Made by a program: the position numbers and the translations under genes. DNA of 38,419 nucleotides. It comes from Acidimicrobiaceae bacterium (GTDB taxonomy: Bacteria; Actinomycetota; Acidimicrobiia; Acidimicrobiales; UBA8592). Location of the stretch: contig JAHECR010000031.1 of the NCBI GenBank assembly GCA_024641655.1, positions 1 through 38,419 on the forward strand, given 5' to 3'. This document shows, piece after piece, positions 32,875-38,419 of this stretch. The notes below the pieces were generated by a model. That model searched no databases. It worked only from the letters and a program-made list of their open reading frames with translations, and had not been told where the DNA came from. Positions within the stretch are counted from its first letter, which is position 1. Every line of letters starts with the position of its first letter.

Positions 32875-33726
32875 TCACAGGCGCAGGACGAGGCCTTCGG
32901 ATGCGGCGATGACGTGGCGGACGCCGAGGTCCTTGGCTTCCTCGCGGCACATCTGGGCGAGCGAGTCGACCGTGTCGTCGTCGTGCCAGGGGTCGTGGTG
33001 GAACAGCACGAGTCTGTCGACTCCCGCCTGCGCTGCGACCTCGAGCGCATAGCGCGGGGTGCAATGACCCCAGTGGGGGCGTGACTTGAGCTCTTCGGCC
33101 GTGAACTGCGCATCGTGGATGATGACGTCGGCGCCGTCGCAAAGCTCGAGAACGCTCGCAGCGACCGACGTCGGCGACCCGACCGGCTCTTGATGGTCGG
33201 GGAGATACGCGATGACGACGCCGTCGATCTCGATGCGGTAGCCGTTGGTGTCACCCACGTGGGGCACGTTGCCGGCGGTGATCTTGGCGTCGCCCACGAC
33301 GAACGACTCGCTCTTGGCGTCGAGGAACCGCACCCCTCGCGGGAGCTGGTCGCAGCAGATCGGGAAGTACGGGGGTCGCATCAGCCCACTGAAGGACTCG
33401 CGCATCGACTGCTCACCATGCGGCGGGCCATAGAGCGTCACCGCGGAATTGTGGTGATGGATGGGGTTGAAGAACGGGAGCCCCTGCACGTGGTCCCAGT
33501 GCAGGTGGCTGATCAGCATCGTGGCCTCGACCGGGCGAACCTGGCCCCACGCAGCACCGAAGTTGCGCAGGCCGGTACCGACGTCACAGACGATCGGCGC
33601 CTGGTCGTCGTTCTCGATGACCACGCATGAGGTGTTCCCCCCATAGCGGCGCAGGGCGTCCGACGAGCACGGCGTTGACCCCCTGACGCCGTAGAAGGTC
33701 ACCCGAAGGTTGTTCCCCGACGGCAC
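32875..33726 (-). CDS. MBL-fold metallo-hydrolase (phosphodiesterase-like), 283 aa
   Basis: The opening FYGVRGSTPCSSDALRRYGGNTSCV (about 11-35) and the metal motif H74-L-H76-W-D78-H79 mark the MBL group that includes cyclic-nucleotide phosphodiesterases and PqsE/RNase Z-like proteins; further ligands are in GNVPHVGDTNGY, AYLPDH, IIHDAQF and FHHDPWHDD. Substrate unknown; a cyclic dinucleotide or phosphodiester would suit the neighbouring GGDEF-EAL gene, but this is inference. GTG 33726 has no Shine-Dalgarno; TAGGAT lies 6 nt upstream, so the mRNA is probably leaderless. The 88-bp gap to the flavin reductase gene shows nothing recognisable beyond that gene's Shine-Dalgarno. Confidence 0.9.
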   Translation of the reverse strand: MPSGNNLRVTFYGVRGSTPCSSDALRRYGGNTSCVVIENDDQAPIVCDVGTGLRNFGAAWGQVRPVEATMLISHLHWDHVQGLPFFNPIHHHNSAVTLYGPPHGEQSMRESFSGLMRPPYFPICCDQLPRGVRFLDAKSESFVVGDAKITAGNVPHVGDTNGYRIEIDGVVIAYLPDHQEPVGSPTSVAASVLELCDGADVIIHDAQFTAEELKSRPHWGHCTPRYALEVAAQAGVDRLVLFHHDPWHDDDTVDSLAQMCREEAKDLGVRHVIAASEGLVLRL

Positions 33727-33732
33727 GCCCCG

Positions 33733-33738
33733 ATCCTA
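33733..33738 (-). promoter_or_regulatory. -10 element of a leaderless promoter (MBL gene)
   Basis: On the minus strand TAGGAT is followed by 6 nt (CGGGGC) and GTG 33726. Confidence 0.55.
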
Positions 33739-33779
33739 AACGATGACCCCGAGCCGGGAAAGGCGGCCAAAGGTGGCCC

Positions 33780-35291
33780 ATGGCACACCAGCGGCGCGAC
33801 CAGGACGTGTGCGACGATGAGGAGGTGGGTTTCCCGCAGCGAACATCAGCGTCGGTGACAGCGCTCCCCGACGGGCTCGTCGCGTTCGTGAAGCGAGACT
33901 GCCCCACCTGTGTGCTCGTCGAACCCGTGCTGGCGGTCCTGGCCGCGTCCGGACGACTGACCGCCGTCTTCACCCAGGACGACCCGGGCTTCCCGGCGCT
34001 CGACGTCACCTACGATGACACCGATCTCGCCGTCAGCTATCACGCCGACGTCGAGGTCGTCCCGACCCTCATGGCCGTCGACGGAGGTGTCGAACAGCGG
34101 CGAGTCATGGGTTGGTCACGTGAGCAGTGGGCCGCGTTGACCGGCATGGCCGACCTGGCCGCCGACATCGGCATCACGGACTATCAGCCCGGGTGCGGGT
34201 CGCTGACCGTCGACCCCGACCGGGTCGACGCACTCGAGGCACGGTTCGGCGACGGCTTCGTCAGCAGGCGCGTCGAGATCGCGACCACCGAGGACGAGAT
34301 CGAGGCAATGTACGACCGCGGGTGGTCCGATGGATTGCCACTGGTCCCGCCGACACCCGAGCGGGTCAGGCGAATGCTCGAAGGTACGAATCGTGCGGCC
34401 CGCGACATCGTCGCGGTGGTCCCGCCGAACCTCGTCGAGGTGAGCGTCGAGAAGGTGGCGATCAACGCGGTGATGGCTGGTTGTCGACCGGACTACCTGC
34501 CCGTGGTGCTCGCAGCCCTCGAGGCTGCATGCACCGACACGTTCAACCTCCACGGCGTGCTCGCAACCACCATGCCTGTCGGTCCGGTCCTGTTCGTCAA
34601 CGGGCCGATCCGGCAGGCGATCGGGATGAACAGCGGTGGCAACGTGCTCGGTCAGGGCAACCGCGCCAACAGCACGATCGGACGGGCCGTCCAGCTGGTC
34701 GTCCGCAACGTCGGCGGCGGTCGCCCCGGCGAAGTGGACCGCGCCGCCCATGGCAGCCCGGCAAAGGTCGGTCTTTGCTTCGCCGAGGACGAGGAGGGGT
34801 CGCCCTGGGCGTCCTTTGCCGCCGATCTGGGCTACGGGCCCGAACAGAGCACCGTGACGGTGTTCCCCGGTGAAGCACCGCACCTGCTGGTCGACCAGCT
34901 GACCCGCGACCCCGATGCCCTGGCGCACAGCATGGCCATGGTGCTGGTCGCGAACGGGCACCCGAAGTTGGCGCTGGGTTCCGACGCGATCCTGGTGATC
35001 GGTCCCGACCACGCCAACCGCTTCCGCAACGCGCGGTGGTCCAAGCAGCAGCTCATCGACCGGATCCTCGACCACACGCAGCGCCCGGCCGCGGACCTCC
35101 TCCGGGGCGTGGGCGGCGTCGCCGAGGGAATGCCCAGCGACACGAGCGGATCGGTCCCGAAGTTCCGCCGTGACGGCGGCCTGATCGTGTTGCACGCAGG
35201 CGGTGGCGCCGGGTTGTTCTCGGCGGTCATCACCGGCTGGTCCAACGGACCACGAGGCAGCCAGTACACAACCAGGGAGATCCTTCCGTGA
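33780..35291 (+). CDS. Thioredoxin-fold fusion protein, partner of the UGSC selenoprotein, 503 aa
   Basis: Residues about 30-125 form a thioredoxin-like domain with the redox motif C41-P-T-C44 (FVKRDCPTCVLVEP) and the cis-Pro in VEVVPTLMAV (P95). The remaining 375 residues are a domain I do not recognise, starting with YDRGWSDGLPLVPPTPERV (about 178) and containing several Gly-rich strands (GMNSGGNVLGQGN, HAGGGAGLF). A further Cys lies in PGCGS (C139). The stop overlaps the GTG of the selenoprotein gene (GTGA), so the two are translationally coupled and probably work as a redox pair. ATG 33780 has AAAGG 6 nt upstream; the N-terminal 25 residues look non-domain, so a later GTG start is possible. 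Confidence 0.8.
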   Translation: MAHQRRDQDVCDDEEVGFPQRTSASVTALPDGLVAFVKRDCPTCVLVEPVLAVLAASGRLTAVFTQDDPGFPALDVTYDDTDLAVSYHADVEVVPTLMAVDGGVEQRRVMGWSREQWAALTGMADLAADIGITDYQPGCGSLTVDPDRVDALEARFGDGFVSRRVEIATTEDEIEAMYDRGWSDGLPLVPPTPERVRRMLEGTNRAARDIVAVVPPNLVEVSVEKVAINAVMAGCRPDYLPVVLAALEAACTDTFNLHGVLATTMPVGPVLFVNGPIRQAIGMNSGGNVLGQGNRANSTIGRAVQLVVRNVGGGRPGEVDRAAHGSPAKVGLCFAEDEEGSPWASFAADLGYGPEQSTVTVFPGEAPHLLVDQLTRDPDALAHSMAMVLVANGHPKLALGSDAILVIGPDHANRFRNARWSKQQLIDRILDHTQRPAADLLRGVGGVAEGMPSDTSGSVPKFRRDGGLIVLHAGGGAGLFSAVITGWSNGPRGSQYTTREILP

Positions 35292-35803
35292 ACGTCCTGC
35301 TCGATCCCACCGCAGAGGGCCAACCGGCGACACGCGCGCGCACCCCCCGCCTCGATGGCCTGGCCGGCCGCACGATCGCGCTGCTCGACATCAGCAAGCC
35401 GCGCGGCGACGTCTTCCTCGACACCATTGCGAGCCTGCTTGCGGCCGACGGCGTCAAGGTCGTCCGGCACCAGAAGCCGACGTTCACGAAGCCGGCGCCG
35501 GTCGACCTGCGTCACGAGATCGCGACCACTTGCGAGGCGGTGATCGAAGCGCTCGCCGATTGAGGGAGCTGCACGTCGTGCAGTGTGCACGACATCAGCG
35601 ACCTGGAGCGGCGGGGCCTGCCCGGCGTGTTCGTGGCGACGGTCGAGTTCACGAGTGGAGCGCAAGCCCAGGCTCGGTCGCTCGGTTTCGATGCCGCTGG
35701 GGTGTTCACGCCTCACCCGATCCAGGACCGTACCGACGACGAGATGCGAGCGATCGCCCGGCAGGTCTACCCCGACATCGTGGCGGCGATCACGTCGAGC
35801 TGA
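35288..35803 (+). CDS. UGSC-family selenoprotein with in-frame UGA (Sec92), 171 aa
   Basis: The frame from GTG 35288 reaches TGA at 35561-35563 and continues open in the same frame to 35803. Read as selenocysteine, the junction is ALAD-U92-GSCTSCSVHDISDL, the U-G-S-C motif of a recognised bacterial (seleno)protein family, with further Cys at 95 and 98. The part before the UGA is a Rossmann-like strand-helix unit (IALLDISKPRGDVFLDTI); the part after it continues the same fold (GLPGVFVATVEFTSGAQAQARSLGF, then HPIQDRTDDEMRAIA). A hairpin of SECIS type follows the UGA. It is coupled by GTGA to the thioredoxin-fold gene. SelA/B/C/D must be elsewhere. Automatic annotation would split or truncate it. 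Confidence 0.88.
35564..35593 (+). promoter_or_regulatory. Bacterial SECIS element for UGA 35561-35563
   Basis: GTCGTGCA (35575-35582) pairs perfectly with TGCACGAC (35586-35593), leaving a GTG loop that starts 20 nt after the UGA. This fits the bacterial SECIS model (stem-loop right after UGA, small apical loop 16-37 nt away with an early G). An overlapping alternative stem, CTGCAC/GTGCAG (35569-35583), competes with it. Confidence 0.75.
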
Positions 35804-36998
35804 GCCGGTCGAGCGCGCGCAGGGCGGGAGCCAGGTTGCCGCGTTCATCGATGCGCAGATCGTCGGCGCCGACCAGCCGGGCGAGTGCCTGCAGTTCCGT
35901 GTGCGCAACCGGTGCCAGTCCCGCGGTGTCGACCCACGGCTCGGCGTAGGAGGCCTTCACGTGGAGGACCCGCTCGTCACGCAGCGTCCGGAGGTCGAAT
36001 CGCCCTGCGAGCCGGTCGCCCCACAGCAACGGAAGCACGTAGTACCCGAACTGCCGTTTCGCCTCGGGCACATAGATCTCGATGCGATAGTGGAAGTCGA
36101 AGAGCCGTTCGGCGCGGTCACGGTTCCAGACGACGGGATCGAACGGTGAGACGAGCGCAGCCCCGTCGATGCGGCGCGGCGTGGATGCGTCGCGATGGCG
36201 ATACGCCGGCCTGCTCCAGCCCTCGACACGGGTGACGATCAGATCACCGTTGTCGACGAGGTCGACCAGCAGCGGCTTGGCAAGGCGAGGCGGCAACCGG
36301 AAGTAGTCGACCAGGTCCTCCGCGGTCGCCACTCCGAGCGCACGCGCCGCGCGCGCCAGGAGCTCACGCATTGCGTCGCGCTCGTCGGGGGTCGGCATCG
36401 ACCGGACGTGATCGGGCACGATGCGTTCGAAGAGGTCGTACTCCTTCTCAAAGTTGCCGGTGCGCCGGACGCCGACAGCCCCGAGACGGAACAACCAGTC
36501 GAGGGCGAGGGTCCCGACCGAGCGCGAGCCCCACCACTCCCCCTGCCGAGGTCGGGGGTCCGACAGCTCGGAGGCCCGCAAGGGACCCCGTGCGGCCACC
36601 TCGTCGAGGACCGAGTCGACGTAGGCCTTCTCCCGGCGGGCCAGCTCCACGAGGCCCTTCCAGGTTTGACCGTCGGCCACGCGACGCTTGTGCCAGCGCA
36701 AGAGCGGTTCGGCGTCCATCGGCAGCAGGGACGCCTCGTGGGCCCACGCTTCGAACCATTCGTCATCGCGATACGCGATCTCGTCGAGCAGCTCGGTGCG
36801 GTAGGGGCCGAGCCTCGAGAACAACGGCAGGTACTGGGTGCGGATGACCGCCGGAACCGAGTCGAGCTGCAACAGGTGCAGCTTCGCCATCGTCGACCGG
36901 AGATGCCGACGATCGACGCGCCCCGACGGGCGGGGCGCCCCGAAACCCTGCGCCCCGAGTGCCAGCCGACGGGCCTGCGAGATCGAGAGGTCGGCCAC
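35790..36998 (-). CDS. YcaQ/AlkX-like DNA glycosylase (HTH_42 family), 402 aa
   Basis: This family consists of winged-helix DNA glycosylases that remove bulky or crosslinked N7-guanine adducts. The catalytic QxD motif of the YcaQ (AlkX) branch is Q44-L-D46 in LHLLQLDSVPAVIRTQYLPLFSRLGPY, rather than the QxQ of AlkZ. EAWAHEASLLP (about 83-93), the HTH block EDLVDYFRLPP (about 225) and SPFDPVVWNRDRAERLFDF (about 285-303) are also diagnostic. It lies 21 bp behind mutY on the same strand, so two base-excision glycosylases are adjacent. GTG 36998 has no Shine-Dalgarno but TACCCT lies 7 nt upstream. The 3' end overlaps the selenoprotein gene by 14 bp. Confidence 0.92.
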   Translation of the reverse strand: MADLSISQARRLALGAQGFGAPRPSGRVDRRHLRSTMAKLHLLQLDSVPAVIRTQYLPLFSRLGPYRTELLDEIAYRDDEWFEAWAHEASLLPMDAEPLLRWHKRRVADGQTWKGLVELARREKAYVDSVLDEVAARGPLRASELSDPRPRQGEWWGSRSVGTLALDWLFRLGAVGVRRTGNFEKEYDLFERIVPDHVRSMPTPDERDAMRELLARAARALGVATAEDLVDYFRLPPRLAKPLLVDLVDNGDLIVTRVEGWSRPAYRHRDASTPRRIDGAALVSPFDPVVWNRDRAERLFDFHYRIEIYVPEAKRQFGYYVLPLLWGDRLAGRFDLRTLRDERVLHVKASYAEPWVDTAGLAPVAHTELQALARLVGADDLRIDERGNLAPALRALDRLSST

Positions 36999-37005
36999 GG
37001 CGAGC

Positions 37006-37011
37006 AGGGTA
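37006..37011 (-). promoter_or_regulatory. -10 element of a leaderless promoter (ycaQ-like gene)
   Basis: TACCCT on the minus strand, 7 nt before GTG 36998, in the 21-bp gap after mutY. The element is identical in sequence and spacing to the one before mutY. Confidence 0.55.
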
Positions 37012-37019
37012 CCGGGTGC

Positions 37020-37919
37020 TCAGGTGGGCAACGAGAGGACCCCGTCGCCATCGCGTCGAGCGAGACCGTCGGCCACGACCCGACCCGCGACACTTCTCGC
37101 CCGGTCGGGATCTTCGGGCCAACCCATCACCGAGGCGACGCCTTCGGCGGTGACCGGACCTCGGCGAAGGGCATCGATGAGCCGGCCTCGACCTTGGCGG
37201 TCACTCCCGGCGAACGCCGACTGCCGCCCACCGCTGCCGGCGGATCCGACCGCAGGGTCGGGTCCCGCACCCCGCCAGCCACACCAGGGCCGGGCCGGGC
37301 AGGCCTCGCATCTCGGTCCGCGAGCCCGGCACACGGTCGCCCCGAGATCGAGCACGGCCTGGTTCCATCGCCAACCCTGGCCCCGCGGTACGAGTGCGTC
37401 GGCGGCACGCTGTGCCTCCCGGGGGGCAACGGGCGCGCCGTACCAGCGAGCGAGCAGCCGCCCGACGTTCACATCGACGACCGCCACGTCGTGTTCGAAC
37501 GCGAACGCCAGCACCGCACGCGCCGTGTACGGCCCAACGCCGGGAAGGGCCAACAGCGCGTCGATGTCCCCAGGGAGCACCCCGCCGTGGCGCTCGACGA
37601 CTGCGGTCGCGGCCTGATGCAGGTAGAGGGCCCGCCGATTGTAGCCCAGCCCGGCCCAGGCGTCGATCACCGACGCCGCCGGAGCGGCGGCACACGTCGA
37701 GGCGTCGGGAAAGCGCTGAAGGAACGCAGGGTACCGGTCGACGACCCGTGCGACCTGGGTCTGCTGCAACATGAGCTCCGAGACGAGGACCGACCAGCCG
37801 TCGCGGGTGCGGCGCCACGGCAGATCCCGCCGCGCCCCGTCCGCCCAGGCCAGAATCGCCGCTCCGAACGACTCGTCGAGGGCACGCGTTGGCTCACCGG
37901 TCGGCAACGGATCGGACAC
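37020..37919 (-). CDS. mutY: A/G-specific adenine glycosylase MutY, 299 aa
   Basis: MutY removes adenine paired with 8-oxoguanine. The catalytic Glu is E48 (SELMLQQTQV), the helix-hairpin-helix is LPGVGPYTARAV (about 125-136) and the catalytic Asp is D149 (AVVDVNVGR). The [4Fe-4S] ligands follow the C-x6-C-x2-C-x5-C pattern: C197, C204, C207, C213. The C-terminus (about 225-299: GSDRQGRGRLIDALRRGPV...) is a short winged-helix-like segment as in other actinobacteria, not the NUDIX-like 8-oxoG domain of E. coli MutY. GTG 37919 with TACCCT 7 nt upstream looks leaderless; an upstream extension of 61 codons is low-complexity and rejected. As an Fe-S enzyme it is a client of the suf genes here. Confidence 0.95.
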   Translation of the reverse strand: MSDPLPTGEPTRALDESFGAAILAWADGARRDLPWRRTRDGWSVLVSELMLQQTQVARVVDRYPAFLQRFPDASTCAAAPAASVIDAWAGLGYNRRALYLHQAATAVVERHGGVLPGDIDALLALPGVGPYTARAVLAFAFEHDVAVVDVNVGRLLARWYGAPVAPREAQRAADALVPRGQGWRWNQAVLDLGATVCRARGPRCEACPARPWCGWRGAGPDPAVGSAGSGGRQSAFAGSDRQGRGRLIDALRRGPVTAEGVASVMGWPEDPDRARSVAGRVVADGLARRDGDGVLSLPT

Positions 37920-37926
37920 GGGCGCG

Positions 37927-37932
37927 AGGGTA
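37927..37932 (-). promoter_or_regulatory. -10 element of a leaderless promoter (mutY)
   Basis: TACCCT on the minus strand, 7 nt (CGCGCCC) before GTG 37919. No Shine-Dalgarno is present. Confidence 0.55.
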
Positions 37933-37999
37933 GCTCCACGGGGAGCCCTCGGCCCGCCGCGACTGCCGCGTCGACCCGAGAGTGCGCGAGACTCGCTTG

Positions 38000-38335
38000 G
38001 TGACCCGACGACTCGCGTTCCTCGTGCTGGCAACCCTTGCGGTGCTGTGTCTCTCGCTCGTGTCTTCGACCGCTCAGGCCCAGACCGAACCGACGAAGTC
38101 ACCGATCGACATCCGCGAGCCCAACCCGGTGCCCCCCAACAGCATCCCCCGCCCGAACTCCGGCACTGCCCCCGCGAGTCCCGGCGACCTCGGTGGCGGG
38201 CTCCAACTCACGTTGCTCGGTTTGATCGCCGCATTTCCCGTCGTGGCCGTCTTCGGCATCCGACGCGCCGCCCGTGCCGGCGCCAAACCGACCACGACAC
38301 CGACGTCGAGCAAGTCGACGTCGAGTGTTGTCTGA
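38000..38335 (+). CDS. Small secreted and membrane-anchored protein, 111 aa
   Basis: A clear signal peptide (TRRLAFLVLATLAVLCLSLVSS, cleavage probably after AQA near 27) is followed by a Pro/Asn-rich exported segment, one transmembrane helix (LQLTLLGLIAAFPVVAVFGI, about 68-87), a positive stop-transfer (RRAARAGAK) and a Thr/Ser tail. Type I topology: the Pro-rich part outside, a short tail inside. Function unknown. GTG 38000 is preferred because the signal peptide then has the usual basic start; GAGACT, a near -10, lies 6 nt upstream. GTG 37982 would add 6 residues. Confidence 0.7.
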   Translation: MTRRLAFLVLATLAVLCLSLVSSTAQAQTEPTKSPIDIREPNPVPPNSIPRPNSGTAPASPGDLGGGLQLTLLGLIAAFPVVAVFGIRRAARAGAKPTTTPTSSKSTSSVV

Positions 38336-38342
38336 GACGGGG

Positions 38343-38419
38343 TCAGTCGGCGCTGGTTGTTGTTCCCAGGGTGGTGGCGTCGCCGATGCGCAGGTTCGCG
38401 CCGCGCCGGTTGACGACTT
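38343..38419 (-). CDS. C-terminal end of a gene truncated by the window edge
   Basis: The minus-strand frame entering from the right edge reads VVNRRGANLRIGDATTLG and then TTTSAD to a TGA at 38345-38343. The sequence is protein-like, with a regular strand-turn pattern, but 24 residues do not identify it. It converges with the small secreted protein gene, 7 bp apart. Confidence 0.45.
   Translation of the reverse strand, partial: VVNRRGANLRIGDATTLGTTTSAD

Noticed and set aside
35561..35563. TGA as an ordinary stop codon or nonsense mutation splitting a pseudogene
   Set aside because: The downstream part stays in the same frame without other lesions, the junction gives the known U-G-S-C motif, and a SECIS-like hairpin with correct spacing follows.

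Overview
The window is high-GC DNA with many GTG starts, apparently leaderless mRNAs, a 13E12-type DUF222/HNH gene, a homodimeric (AceE-type) pyruvate dehydrogenase E1 and an actinobacterial-style SUF set that includes a Rieske protein. This points to a chromosomal segment of an actinobacterium. An Acidimicrobiia-like lineage is my best guess, because the suf genes are dispersed and a UGSC-type selenoprotein is present, but that is inference. I see no rRNA, tRNA, CRISPR array, insertion sequence or prophage.

Layout. 1-2.1 kb: a small unknown protein, then a DUF222/HNH nuclease gene behind a textbook LexA-controlled promoter. 2.1-5.1 kb: an envelope-polysaccharide group (GNAT, polysaccharide deacetylase, GT4 glycosyltransferase). 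5.1-9.3 kb: small membrane and secreted proteins, a TIGR01777 SDR protein and a ferric-reductase-type di-heme membrane protein with two secreted/anchored companions. 9.3-11 kb: an ECF sigma factor and its overlapping membrane-bound partner. 11-14.8 kb: RNase HI fused to a SLOG/YpsA-like domain, divergent from aceE. 14.8-17.5 kb: an alpha/beta-hydrolase whose nucleophile position is Gly, a 63-aa protein, a 15-bp minisatellite, a strong hairpin terminator and a gene-free stretch carrying a 17-nt complement of the 16S rRNA tail, then a membrane protein and an MBL hydrolase.

17.5-29.3 kb is the iron-sulfur region. The canonical actinobacterial suf operon is broken into three transcription units: sufC1-sufS-sufU (+), sufD-Rieske-sufC2-pterin dehydratase (-) and sufB (-). 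Between the last two lie a 4-Cys protein, an SLC13-type transporter and a DUF3516 helicase. sufC is duplicated. Each unit has the same roughly 26-bp imperfect palindrome upstream, beginning ATTT(C/A)TCCTAC, which suggests one shared Fe-S or iron-responsive regulator encoded elsewhere.

29.5-38.4 kb: a four-PAS GGDEF-EAL protein with an intact cyclase motif and a damaged EAL metal site, a flavin reductase, a second MBL hydrolase, and a two-gene redox operon. In that operon a thioredoxin-fold fusion protein is translationally coupled to a selenoprotein that reads through an in-frame UGA (Sec92, motif U-G-S-C) with a bacterial-type SECIS hairpin right after it. The segment ends with two DNA glycosylases (YcaQ/AlkX-like and MutY), a small secreted/anchored protein and a truncated gene.

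The main points for a second look are the recoded selenoprotein, the shared suf motif, the SOS promoter, the extended Shine-Dalgarno/anti-Shine-Dalgarno RNA element, the RNase H-SLOG fusion and the recurrent leaderless promoter architecture (TANNNT followed 5-8 nt later by the start codon).
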